NCBI RefSeq assembly: GCF_022538055.1
Contig: NZ_JAKZAM010000012.1
Location: 1 to 64,000, forward strand
DNA: 64,000 nt
Reading direction: 5' to 3'
Source: Cognataquiflexum nitidum
GTDB taxonomy: Bacteria > Bacteroidota > Bacteroidia > Cytophagales > Cyclobacteriaceae
The notes under the pieces were generated by a model. The model searched no databases, was not told the DNA's origin, and saw only the letters and a list, made by a program, of their open reading frames with translations. Below, in pieces: positions 1 to 8,283 of the stretch; positions within the stretch are counted from its first letter, which is position 1, and each line of letters starts with the position of its first letter. The translations under genes were made by a program, and so were the position numbers.

Positions 1-1410
1 TTCAAAAAAAACCTCCAAGTTTTGGTCAAATAACCTTTGAGGTCTACCCTACCGCAGCAAAAGGACCTCGAAGGTTTAATTAAAAAAGAGACCTTCGAGG
101 TTCAAAAAAAACCACAAAGGTCTAGTCCATAAACCTTTGAGGTCTCGACTGCAGCGATTTCAGGACCTCGAAGGTTTTAAACGAATAAATTAAAATTACA
201 CTATTTCATGGAAAACCATTTATTCCAAAAGAAGGTCCATTGGTAGGTATTCTTCAACATTTATCTTATGCACTTTTTTGAATTCTTCTAAATCCCCGAA
301 CCAGCCTAAAACCTCATCTCTTCTAATTTTTGATGGTTTAGATGACATATAAGAATTATAGGATGAATATTGCCAATCAGAAGGTTCTCTTCTCAAGCCA
401 TGTTTAACAGGATTATGATGAATATATATAATCAGCCTAGTATAATATTCATTCGATTCAACTTTTTTCCTCTTAAATTTCCTTTGAAATAAGCCCCCAT
501 TCCTTGTGTATAGTTTATTGAAACTTTTTGTGTAAGCGTTCAAAAAATCACCAATTGATTTTACAATTTCTTCATCATTACAATTGTCTTTCACCCTAAC
601 CAAAAAATGAAAATGATTAGGAATTAAGCAATATGCCAATGTATCGAAATAAGGATTTAGGTATTTTTCATATTTGGTTAGAAAAAAGAAATAATTATCA
701 TTTTCTAGAAATAGCTTTTCTGCTCCGATTGCTCTGCTATAAAAATGATAAATATAGCCTGATTCAAAAGTGTCAACATTCATTTCAAAATTTACTAAAA
801 ACTAATGTATATTTCATTTTATGCTAAAAAATATTGTAGAAAGACCTTCGAGCTAGAAAAAAACCTCAAAGGTCTGGTCCAAAAACCTTTGAGGTCTTGA
901 CTGCAGCGATTTCAGGACCTCGAAGGTTTAAATAAAAAAAAAGACCTTCGATGTTTAAAAAAACCTCAAAGGTCTGGTCCAAAAACCTTTGAGGTCTCGA
1001 AAGCCACGATTTCAGGACCTCGAAGGTTTAATTAAAGAGAGAAACCTTCGAGGTTCAAAAAAAACCTCAAAGGTCTGGTCCAAAAACCTTTGAGGTCTAC
1101 CCTACCGCAGCAAAAGGACTTCGAAGGTTTTTTTAATTTAATCATTATCTTTTTATTCCAAGAGAGATTTCATTCATAGACCTTCGAGGTTAAAAAAAAC
1201 TTCAAAGGTCTGGTCCAAAAACCTTTGAGGTCTTGACTGCAGCGATTTCAGGACCTCGAAGGTTTAAATAAAAAAAAAGACCTTCGAGGTTCAAAAAAAA
1301 CCTCAAATGTCTGGTCCAAAAACCTTTGAGGTCTCGAAAGCCACGATTTCAGGACCTCGAAGGTTTAATTAAGAAAGAGACCTTCGAGGTTCAAAAAACC
1401 TCAAAGGTCT
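1..1410. repeat. Array of nested-palindrome (REP/BIME-like) elements around a RAYT gene
   Basis: About eight copies of an element of roughly 88 bp are seen: a partial copy at 1-77, then starts near 90, 842, 943, 1041, 1179 and 1279, and a truncated copy at 1379-1410. Each has outer inverted arms ACCTTCGAGGT / ACCTCGAAGGT enclosing inner inverted arms ACCTCAAAGGT / ACCTTTGAGGT, so each can fold as two stacked or nested hairpins. The segment between the right inner and right outer arms comes in three versions (core ccctaccgcag, gactgcagcg or gaaagccacg). Their order along the array is P-D-[RAYT gene]-D-K-P-D-K, so copies 842-1029 and 1179-1366 repeat as a higher-order unit of 337 bp. The arrangement matches REP elements mobilised by a RAYT transposase. 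Confidence 0.85.
220..783 (-). CDS. REP-associated tyrosine transposase (RAYT, Y1_Tnp/IS200-like fold)
   Basis: A 187-residue protein of the Y1/IS200-like transposase superfamily, RAYT branch. The HUH metal-binding motif is visible as NHFHFLVRV near residue 57. The usual downstream block is present as YIHHNPVKHG, followed by a W-x-YSSY segment typical of RAYTs; the nucleophilic tyrosine is expected in or just before this block. RAYTs are single-copy, domesticated-type transposases that recognise and nick REP palindromes. This one is flanked on both sides by the palindromic array, which supports the call. It reads opposite to the inferred element order and shows no internal stop, so it may be active. 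No IS-type terminal repeats beyond the REP arms were seen. Confidence 0.88.
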   Translation of the reverse strand: MNVDTFESGYIYHFYSRAIGAEKLFLENDNYFFFLTKYEKYLNPYFDTLAYCLIPNHFHFLVRVKDNCNDEEIVKSIGDFLNAYTKSFNKLYTRNGGLFQRKFKRKKVESNEYYTRLIIYIHHNPVKHGLRREPSDWQYSSYNSYMSSKPSKIRRDEVLGWFGDLEEFKKVHKINVEEYLPMDLLLE

Positions 1411-1418
1411 TTAGAAAA

Positions 1419-2828
1419 TCACACAATTACCTTGGTTGTTCCGCCGCCTTTGAGGGTGATGTCAACAGGTTTGTTGGTTTTCCAGCTTCCTCCGGTAAAA
1501 TCCGGAACATCGATGGAGTTGGAACGGTGGGCTACCGACCATTCGCTCAAAGGCGAAACAGCTGACCAAAGCGCTGCATCGTACACGTCCTGATCCAAAG
1601 GAAGCCCATTCCTAAGGCAGTCAATCAGCCTCCAATCCATCATAAAGTCCATGCCTCCATGTCCTCCGATCTGCTTGGCCAATTCCCCTACCTTCTTGAC
1701 GATTTCTGGAGTATATTTTTCTTCCAAAGCTTTCATTTCTTCGGCCTTCATCCAGCTGTGCCCCTGTGCGACTTTTGGCTCAGGATATTTTTGTGCGTAA
1801 GCTTTTGTCCCGCTGACTGTATGCAAACGGGAATAAGGTCTCGGTGAAGTCACGTCATGTTGGATCATGATGGAGCGTCCTTTTTGGGTTTTGATAATGG
1901 TGGTGTTCATATTTCCCCCAAATTTCTTTTCTGCAAAAGGGGCAAAGAAATCATCTGTTTCAGCCAATTCTTTGGCTTTGGCACCCATATGAAAATCTGC
2001 ACTTGACAATGAGGTCAGGTAATTCATCTGATCGCCCCTGTTGATATCCATAATCTGACAGACAGGACCAAGACCGTGAGTCGCGTAAAGGTTTCCATCA
2101 CGGTAATTTTCCTTCAGCCTCCACATATCCTGATAACCGCCATCGCTTGTTTTCATAAAATTCAGCCAAAGCAAATCATGGATATACGCTCCTTCGGTAT
2201 GGATAATTTCACCAAAAAATCCATCTCTTTTCATATTGAGTGTCATCAATTCAAAAAAGTCATAGCAGCAGTTTTCCAATTGCATGCAATGTTTTTTGGT
2301 GCGCTCGGAAGTTTCGACGAGCTGCCAGCATTCCTCCAAAGTCCTTGCTGCAGGAACTTCTACGGCGGCATGCTTGCCCGCTTCCATGGCATAGACGGCC
2401 ATAGGAGTATGCCATTCCCAAGGCGTAGCAATATAAATCAGGTCCAAATCCTGTCTGTCCACCATTTTCTTCCAGGCATATGCGGATCCGGAGTAACCTT
2501 CAGGATTGTGTTTGGTACTTTCAAGCTTCTTCTTCATTTTGTCCACCCTATCAGGCATCAGGTCACAAAGGGCTTTGATTTCTACACCTTCGATTTTGCT
2601 CAGACGGTCTACAGCGCCAGGTCCTCTTTGACCTAAACCAACAATCCCTATCCGGACTGTTGGAAGTTTTGGGGCTGCGTATCCCGACATATTGAAATGC
2701 TGGGAATGGGTTCGCAGGCTTTGAAAAAGCACTTGCTCGGGGGTTTCGGCTTGCGCAAAATTTGGCAAAGCCGAACCTACTAATCCGAGGCCTGCAAGCC
2801 TGAGGAAATCTCTGCGGTTATTGTTCAT
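1419..2828 (-). CDS. GH109-like Gfo/Idh/MocA-family glycosidase, Tat-exported
   Basis: A 469-residue protein with a twin-arginine signal (RRDFLRLAGLG, residues 5-15) and a Rossmann nucleotide-binding start, VRIGIVGLGQRGPGA, at about residue 58. Conserved blocks EVPAARTLEECWQLVE, LENCCYD and YATHGLGPV match glycoside hydrolase family 109, whose members (alpha-N-acetylgalactosaminidase is the characterised activity) use tightly bound NAD in a transient oxidation mechanism. Tat export fits, because the cofactor is loaded before export. Length is normal for the family. The 3' end lies 9 bases from the last truncated REP copy, so the array abuts the stop codon. The substrate is not certain: many GH109-like proteins are uncharacterised oxidoreductases. 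Confidence 0.82.
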   Translation of the reverse strand: MNNNRRDFLRLAGLGLVGSALPNFAQAETPEQVLFQSLRTHSQHFNMSGYAAPKLPTVRIGIVGLGQRGPGAVDRLSKIEGVEIKALCDLMPDRVDKMKKKLESTKHNPEGYSGSAYAWKKMVDRQDLDLIYIATPWEWHTPMAVYAMEAGKHAAVEVPAARTLEECWQLVETSERTKKHCMQLENCCYDFFELMTLNMKRDGFFGEIIHTEGAYIHDLLWLNFMKTSDGGYQDMWRLKENYRDGNLYATHGLGPVCQIMDINRGDQMNYLTSLSSADFHMGAKAKELAETDDFFAPFAEKKFGGNMNTTIIKTQKGRSIMIQHDVTSPRPYSRLHTVSGTKAYAQKYPEPKVAQGHSWMKAEEMKALEEKYTPEIVKKVGELAKQIGGHGGMDFMMDWRLIDCLRNGLPLDQDVYDAALWSAVSPLSEWSVAHRSNSIDVPDFTGGSWKTNKPVDITLKGGGTTKVIV

Positions 2829-2925
2829 GCGGAAATGGGTTTTTGGTATTTATCTTTAAAAATTTGAATTTAAGGTTTATTCCTATTTGAAAAAGATCCT
2901 CGTGTAAAATTTGAAAAATAAAAAA

Positions 2926-3069
2926 CATGGATATACGCTTCTTTGCCAGTAGCCCTATATTCTTCTTCATGGGGACAGAAGTCGGAAGACCGATGTACCG
3001 GATATTTCAGTCTGCAGACAAAAATTTAAATGGATATCCAATCTAATGGCATAATTGTGTACATACATA
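2926..3069 (+). repeat. Dispersed intergenic repeat, copy A
   Basis: This intergenic block shares an ordered set of motifs with 38572-38742: a start like ggatatacgcttctttgcca, then gtagccctatat, then gaagtcggaagaccgatg, then an A-rich part with aatttaaat, ending in a tacatacataa-like tail. Related copies are at 32918-33003 (reverse) and 40048-40110 (partial). No convincing reading frame is conserved among copies, so it is treated as a non-coding dispersed repeat, perhaps a decayed MITE-like element. Confidence 0.6.
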
Positions 3070-3120
3070 AAAAAAGCAACCCAAAAAAGGATTGCTTCAA
3101 TTATGAACAAAACCAAAATA

Positions 3121-3327
3121 TTATTTTTTGGCAGGGCAGGTTCTGAGTCCAAAAAGTGTATATAGCGGACAAAAACTTACAAGGCTGGTCAATAAGAAAA
3201 CAGCTGCAACAACGACAAGTACAATACCCAAGGTGCCTGTCACAATTCCGCCAAAATATAAATATACCGCAATCAGGGCAATGATGGTACGGATGATTCT
3301 ATCCGTGGTTCCCATGTTCTTTTTCAT
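3121..3327 (-). CDS. DUF2892 (YgaP-like) small membrane protein
   Basis: The start at 3327 gives a 68-residue protein beginning MKKNMGTTDRIIRT. A longer frame exists upstream but adds a non-hydrophobic stretch without family similarity. Two transmembrane segments are seen (IIALIAVYLYFGGIV and GIVLVVVAAVFLLTSLV), followed by SFCPLYTLFGLRTC, which matches the DUF2892 family of small inner-membrane proteins (N-terminal R-x-I-R, C-terminal CPLY-x-x-x-G). Function is unknown; relatives occur alone or fused to rhodanese domains. It is separated from both neighbours and is probably monocistronic. Confidence 0.75.
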   Translation of the reverse strand: MKKNMGTTDRIIRTIIALIAVYLYFGGIVTGTLGIVLVVVAAVFLLTSLVSFCPLYTLFGLRTCPAKK

Positions 3328-3488
3328 GATTTTTGTGTGTTTAGGAGTGAAACAATAAAACCAAACCAAAAATTATTGACAGGCAAATGGCACAAACAGC
3401 AATCAATTTTAAAGCGGTTTTCATCGGATTAAATTTAAATCAATCTCCACAATCAATCTTATGACTTTTGTCACAGAAAAAACTAACG

Positions 3489-4976
3489 TTACTTATTCTT
3501 TTCCAAAATCACTGAATTCAGAAAATAAAAAACCATTCCAATAAATAAAAAGGAAAACGGCAGCGCAAAAAGGATAAGCAACTGACTGACTGATTGAAGC
3601 AGGCTGTCTTTGCCCATCAAAATCACCACAATGGTAAACATGGCAATGCATACACCCCAAAACATCCTGTACCTTCTCATTGGCTCGGCCTTTCCGTCGT
3701 CTGTAAACATGCTCAACACAAAAATGGCGGAGTCCACAGAGGTAATCAGAAATGTGAAAATCAAAATCGTAGAAACAGTATTACTGATTGAGGAATAGGG
3801 AAAAAGAGAAAAGAAATTGAACAGGGCACTGTAAATGGAACCGAAGCTTTCGGCTGTGGTTTTGCCGCTTTCGATCAATCCAAAAGCATTGGAACCAAAA
3901 ACTGTAAACCAAATGAAAGTACCCAAAGCCGGTACCATCAAGGTTCCGGTAATAAATTGACGGATGGTCCTTCCTTTAGAAATCCTCGCTATAAAAACCC
4001 CGGTAAAGGGTGCCCAAGCCAACCAGAATGCCCAATAGAAGAAGGTCCAATCTGTCAAAAAGGAATGCGAAACTTTTTGATCTCCGATGTTGAGACTCAT
4101 GGGGACGAATTCCAACAAATAGATACCGAGTGACTTGAAAAACATCCCCACCACCATCCATTCGCTTCCTACTATCCATGTGAAAAGTAACAAAAGGGAA
4201 GCGAGACCAATATTGACATTGGATATAATTTTGATTCCGCGGTTTAGGCCCAATAAAGCGGAGTACGTAGCAACAACACAAATCAAAAGGACCAGCCAAA
4301 TGGTAAGATTGGAAGGTAAATCTTCCAAGCCCATCCAATAAGCTGCCGCATCCAGCAATTGCCTGCTGCCCAATCCTACCGCAGCCACTACGCCCAAAAG
4401 CGTACAGATAATGGTCAGGATATCCATCATGGTGGCCCAAATGGTTTTTTGAAGGCGCTTTTCTAAAACTGAGGAACTGAGGATGGTACCATTTTTTTCA
4501 TACAGGTTATAGGCAATCACCAATCCGAACAATCCATAAAATGCCCAAGGGGTAAGCCCCCAATGGAAAAAAGTGTATTGCAGCGCAAACTCACCCTGTG
4601 AAAGCACTGATTCCCGAGGAGGATGGGTATAATAGAAAACAGGTTCCTGGACCGCCCTCAAAAGCAATCCTGCACCCATTCCTGTGCTGTAAAGCATCGC
4701 GATCCAAGAAAACCAGGAATATTCGGGTTTTCCCATTCCCAATTTTCTGTTTCCAAAAGGAGAAAAAGCAATGGCCAACAATATCAAAACCGAACCCAAA
4801 CCCACCATCAAATTGAACATCCCAAAAACCTCCAGGATTTGAAAAGTCCAAGTCCCAAGCTTTTCCCGGAAAGCATCAGGAAACCAAAAGGCCAAAATCA
4901 GGAATACAAACACAAAAATCCCTGACCCATAAAGGGTGTGCTTTTGGTTATTTGTCGGCTGGGTGAAAATATTCAC
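3489..4976 (-). CDS. BCCT-family glycine betaine/choline/carnitine transporter
   Basis: A 495-residue polytopic membrane protein with about 12 hydrophobic segments. The BCCT signature region DWTFFYWAFWLAWAPF, followed by TGVFIARISKGRT, is clear, as is the glycine-rich substrate segment STGMGAGLLLRAVQEP on TM3. In well-studied BCCT members this motif carries an aromatic residue where this protein has Arg-Ala. Such transporters take up quaternary ammonium compounds with Na+ or H+, often for osmoprotection. The start lies 10 bases after the DUF2062 gene, so it is probably the last gene of an operon running from 7309. The exact substrate cannot be read from sequence. Confidence 0.9.
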   Translation of the reverse strand: MNIFTQPTNNQKHTLYGSGIFVFVFLILAFWFPDAFREKLGTWTFQILEVFGMFNLMVGLGSVLILLAIAFSPFGNRKLGMGKPEYSWFSWIAMLYSTGMGAGLLLRAVQEPVFYYTHPPRESVLSQGEFALQYTFFHWGLTPWAFYGLFGLVIAYNLYEKNGTILSSSVLEKRLQKTIWATMMDILTIICTLLGVVAAVGLGSRQLLDAAAYWMGLEDLPSNLTIWLVLLICVVATYSALLGLNRGIKIISNVNIGLASLLLLFTWIVGSEWMVVGMFFKSLGIYLLEFVPMSLNIGDQKVSHSFLTDWTFFYWAFWLAWAPFTGVFIARISKGRTIRQFITGTLMVPALGTFIWFTVFGSNAFGLIESGKTTAESFGSIYSALFNFFSLFPYSSISNTVSTILIFTFLITSVDSAIFVLSMFTDDGKAEPMRRYRMFWGVCIAMFTIVVILMGKDSLLQSVSQLLILFALPFSFLFIGMVFYFLNSVILEKNK

Positions 4977-4986
4977 GGCTTTTTCA

Positions 4987-5472
4987 TTATAACCCAGATC
5001 TTAAATTGCTTTCGGTTGCATGCCGACCTGATCGGATTGCCCTAAAAAACTGAAACAAAACTATATACATCAAAACCGCAATCGGGGAGGCTATAATTAC
5101 CCAACCGCCAACTGCCAAAACCAACCTACCCGAATACTGTGAAAAAACCTCCAAAATTCCATCGGCATAGGCATTTTGCAAGCTTTCCATATCCATTCCC
5201 AAAGTCTCAAACCCAAACAAAAATTCTCCAACCCTGGCAAAAGGAATAATAAGTAAGATTTGGGCCGGCGTCAAAACATAACTGACGGCAATCATAATGG
5301 GCATGTTAAGCCTCAATCTCAAAGCCAAAAATGCCAACACAAAAGTAGTGGTTCCGTAAATCGGGAAAACCCCGATCAGCCCAGCGATGGAAATACTCAA
5401 AGCCAGTTCCTTCGGCGTAAGCCCCTGTTTCAGTAGCCCTTTGAATTTTTGACCAAGATTTCTTAACCGCAT
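4987..5472 (-). CDS. DUF2062 domain membrane protein
   Basis: A 161-residue protein matching DUF2062. It has the N-terminal amphipathic helix, the signature GLTPKELALSISIAGLIGVF and a second small-residue-rich membrane segment (MPIMIAVSYVLTPAQILLI), then a C-terminal transmembrane helix (VLAVGGWVIIASPIAVLMYI). The family is widespread, sometimes fused to glycosyltransferases, and of unknown biochemical role. It lies 42 bases downstream of the GH113-like gene and 10 bases upstream of the BCCT transporter, consistent with one transcript. Confidence 0.8.
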   Translation of the reverse strand: MRLRNLGQKFKGLLKQGLTPKELALSISIAGLIGVFPIYGTTTFVLAFLALRLRLNMPIMIAVSYVLTPAQILLIIPFARVGEFLFGFETLGMDMESLQNAYADGILEVFSQYSGRLVLAVGGWVIIASPIAVLMYIVLFQFFRAIRSGRHATESNLRSGL

Positions 5473-5514
5473 GCCTATTTGATTTTGCTAGTTCTTGTTC
5501 AAAAATTATAGGTC

Positions 5515-6546
5515 TTATTCTGAAAAATAACTTCTCATCACCAATTGCGCCTTTTTGTTTTGTGGGGTAAAATCCGGGTTCCGTTCACGGGCTTGCGGAT
5601 ACCATTTCCAAAAATAGACGCCTGCCAACCAATCTTTTTTCCAAGCTGTCTGAAAGAAAGCCTCATAACAAAGCGCCTGAACTTCCTCCGAAAGCGGGAT
5701 TTCCTTTCTTTCATTTGGCCAAACCCATGGCTCAATCGCCGCATCCTCTGTGTTGCAATAGCCGATTTCTGTGAAAATCACAGGCTTGCGATATTGCCTC
5801 ACGGTCTTTTCTATTTCCTTGCTTTTCTTTTCCCAAGAAGAAATCAATTCATCGAGATCAGGATTCGTCTTGTCACTCAAGGGGAAATAAGCCTGTATGC
5901 CGATATAATCCAAGGCATCCCAAAATTCAATCTGTTGGTATTCTGTAAAATTCGCGGCATATACGAGTTCTCCCTTGTACACAGACCTGATTTCTTCAAT
6001 GACTTTCCTCCAATCCTCCTCCCGTTCACTTGTCATCTCCAATTCTGTTCCGATGCACAAAATCGGAATCTGATCTTCTTCCGCAAATCGGGCAAAATAA
6101 AGGATGAAGGCGGTGTATTGCTCAAACCATTTTTCCCAGTTTGCTTCTGTCTTCATGCTGATGGTTCCCGGCCAACTTCCCCTCACCCAAAGGTGCGGCT
6201 TCAGGATACTTTCAATGCCCTTTTCCCTGCCAATGGAGGTGGTTGTATTCATCCCTTTGAGAGATTCTCCCCACCACATTTTATCAGAATGCTCCTCCCA
6301 TTTGATTTCAGGAAGGTTTGGATCTGCCTGCCATCCAAATGGTGTCTGGGAAATATGACTCACACCAAAACTCCCCAATGTATCCAATTCCCATCCTTCG
6401 AGCGGATTCCTGCTTCCGACCCAACATACTCCCTTGTGTTTATCGGCGAAAACAATGCCGATATTTTCTTCGGCAGCCTGATTTTGATAAGTCCAGATGG
6501 CCAGACTCAGCAAAATCAACACAAGCAAGATCAGAGGTCTTTTCAT
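5515..6546 (-). CDS. GH113-like TIM-barrel glycoside hydrolase, membrane-anchored or secreted
   Basis: Starting at the ATG at 6546 gives 343 residues with an N-terminal hydrophobic signal/anchor (PLILLVLILLSLAIW); the frame extends upstream but would overlap the previous gene. The fold resembles GH113: KPHLWVRGSWPG, an acid/base candidate Glu in CIGTELEM (residue 168), YAANFTEY, LDYIGIQAYFPL and a nucleophile candidate Glu in IFTEIGYC (residue 260). Characterised GH113 enzymes are beta-mannanases, but most Bacteroidota members are uncharacterised. The gene begins 4 bases after the DUF6503 lipoprotein stop, so the two are probably cotranscribed. Confidence 0.8.
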   Translation of the reverse strand: MKRPLILLVLILLSLAIWTYQNQAAEENIGIVFADKHKGVCWVGSRNPLEGWELDTLGSFGVSHISQTPFGWQADPNLPEIKWEEHSDKMWWGESLKGMNTTTSIGREKGIESILKPHLWVRGSWPGTISMKTEANWEKWFEQYTAFILYFARFAEEDQIPILCIGTELEMTSEREEDWRKVIEEIRSVYKGELVYAANFTEYQQIEFWDALDYIGIQAYFPLSDKTNPDLDELISSWEKKSKEIEKTVRQYRKPVIFTEIGYCNTEDAAIEPWVWPNERKEIPLSEEVQALCYEAFFQTAWKKDWLAGVYFWKWYPQARERNPDFTPQNKKAQLVMRSYFSE

Positions 6547-6550
6547 TTTG

Positions 6551-7309
6551 CTATTGTTTGGTAAGGGGTAGTTCCACCACCACATTCTCTAAAATGATTT
6601 CAGAAAGTAATTCCAATTTACCTTCAATAAACAAGTTTTCCATGTCTTCCACAGGGGTGTTTTTATCCGCCGGTTGGTAATTTTCATAATCCTGAAGGAC
6701 GATACCTCCAACATTGTGCTGTCTAATCGCCTTCCGGAATCTCACTCCTCCACCATCGGTATGGTAAGAATAAGCGAAGTAATCGATAAAGTTGGTTTCC
6801 TGATTGAACCAATAAATAAAGATGTCGTCAAAGTCCTCTCCTCCCCCATCTTCTGAAAAAGTCACTTTGACCTTATGGTATTTTTCCCCTTCCAATTCGC
6901 CCTCACCCAAATACGTTTTGAAGACTGCCTCATCGTTCAATCCATAAGGCAAAAACGTGAAGTAAGCCACGGAGTTGACCGAGTTGGTAAATGCTCTGAC
7001 CCTATCTTCGGGAAGGGAAACTGCTTCGCCATTGACAGTTCGGACAAATCCGGAATTGTTCAAGACATCGCGGATGAGGCCGGTAGAATCTGTGAATTGC
7101 CTCAAATATTGAAATTTGGAGGGGTTTTTGGAGATTTCATAATACCGGTCCCTGAAATCAAAACTGATATTGCTTGTTTCAAATAGTTTTCCCCCATGGG
7201 CTTCAATGGATCGGTCTACATACTGTTGTGCTTCAGAAACTGGCTTACAGGATTGGAGAAAAGCCCACAAAACAAGTAGGAGCAGTGAGAGGTTTAATTT
7301 GATTTTCAT
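6551..7309 (-). CDS. DUF6503-like lipoprotein
   Basis: A 252-residue protein with a lipoprotein signal (LLLLVLWAFLQSC, Cys about residue 21). The body carries the motif RSIEAHGG near residue 35 and a beta-rich pattern (FDFRDRYYEI, DIFIYWFNQETNFIDYFAYS) seen in Bacteroidota DUF6503 proteins, which resemble LolA/outer-membrane lipoprotein-sorting folds. No catalytic motif is seen. It is the first gene of the likely operon 7309 to 3489. Function is unknown; family assignment is by pattern only. Confidence 0.65.
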   Translation of the reverse strand: MKIKLNLSLLLLVLWAFLQSCKPVSEAQQYVDRSIEAHGGKLFETSNISFDFRDRYYEISKNPSKFQYLRQFTDSTGLIRDVLNNSGFVRTVNGEAVSLPEDRVRAFTNSVNSVAYFTFLPYGLNDEAVFKTYLGEGELEGEKYHKVKVTFSEDGGGEDFDDIFIYWFNQETNFIDYFAYSYHTDGGGVRFRKAIRQHNVGGIVLQDYENYQPADKNTPVEDMENLFIEGKLELLSEIILENVVVELPLTKQ

Positions 7310-7366
7310 AATTGCGTTATTTTCTTTTGTATTCTGAAAAAATTCAAAGCAGACTTATCTCGTGAC

Positions 7367-8185
7367 TTATCCGTTTTTGAAATTTTTGAAATAAATCAGT
7401 TGGAGTTCTTTACAGTTCAATTGTTCTTTTTTGAACCAAATGGTGAGCAATCTTTCTGCTATAAAACCCAGGATTCGCTTTTGATATCCAGTATAATTCT
7501 CGAGGTCAATTCTTCTCTCAAATTCAAACATCATCCCGAACCACCAAGGCATGAATTTTTGGTATTGTTCACGCTTCAATATAAACATATTGTTGGCATA
7601 CAGCCTTTTTCCTTTGAGTACGGATGCAAAAGCAGGCAAGTATTCCGGACATTTTTCTTCAATGATAGAACGAAGAATTTCCAGGTCATGGATATCATGG
7701 TAGCGCCTATAATGCTCCTCCACGGTATATCGCAACTTCCGCGCCTGCGGCAAAATGGCATCATACCGGCTGAGCAACTCATCCAACTGATCATGATTTA
7801 AGATTTTGGATTTGAAAAAGTCTACATCATCGGTGTAAATCAGTCCATATCTTTTGGCAGCCAAACCTATGGGGAAATAAAAAAAACGTTTGATCTTGTA
7901 GAAAAGTGGTTCGGGCTCAATAGTATAAAACCTCCGGTAATGACAAGTGCCCGTTACCGCTTGGTCAGTGTTTTTCCACACCCAATAGGCACCCGTCAAT
8001 TCGCTGAAGAATGGATTTTTATCAGAAATATTCTCCCCGGAATCGTCCCCAAGCATATTTTCGGGTACTTTTTCAGGATTCAATGCATTGCCGCACATAA
8101 GCGGCCTGTAAAGGGAATCGTTTTTGAGAACCATCCCTTTTTTGTAATGCATGATGAATATTTTCGAATCAGAAAGTGCTGTCAT
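7367..8185 (-). CDS. DUF4422 glycosyltransferase-like protein
   Basis: A 272-residue soluble protein with the DUF4422 hallmarks: FFSELTGAYWVWKN, then TGTCHYRRFY, and a mid-region of charged helices. DUF4422 proteins occur in capsule, exopolysaccharide and LPS clusters and are predicted nucleotide-sugar transferases. It follows an RgpF-like gene on the same strand after 98 bases, so the pair probably acts on a surface glycan. No signal peptide is seen, consistent with a cytoplasmic enzyme. Donor and acceptor cannot be predicted. Confidence 0.8.
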   Translation of the reverse strand: MTALSDSKIFIMHYKKGMVLKNDSLYRPLMCGNALNPEKVPENMLGDDSGENISDKNPFFSELTGAYWVWKNTDQAVTGTCHYRRFYTIEPEPLFYKIKRFFYFPIGLAAKRYGLIYTDDVDFFKSKILNHDQLDELLSRYDAILPQARKLRYTVEEHYRRYHDIHDLEILRSIIEEKCPEYLPAFASVLKGKRLYANNMFILKREQYQKFMPWWFGMMFEFERRIDLENYTGYQKRILGFIAERLLTIWFKKEQLNCKELQLIYFKNFKNG

Positions 8186-8283
8186 TGGTTTAGGGCTTCA
8201 GAAATATTGAAAACACCAAAGCAAATTAGCTTAGTAAACCGGTTAAATTAAAACCTCACGGAAAAAATATTAACACTTGAGGC

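Noticed and set aside
842..1410. CRISPR-like regular repeats
   Set aside because: Repeats are palindromic elements with related spacers that recur in a fixed order, next to a RAYT gene; no unique spacers and no cas genes.
1326..1565. Plus-strand frame across the last REP copies
   Set aside because: Made from repeat sequence and the antisense of the GH109-like gene.
2967..3152. 61-codon minus-strand frame with a hydrophobic stretch
   Set aside because: It overlaps the DUF2892 gene end and the dispersed repeat; hydrophobicity comes from AT-rich sequence.
5545..6564. Long plus-strand open frame opposite the GH113-like gene
   Set aside because: Antisense of a well-supported gene with intact catalytic motifs; no recognisable domain or signal in the plus-strand product.
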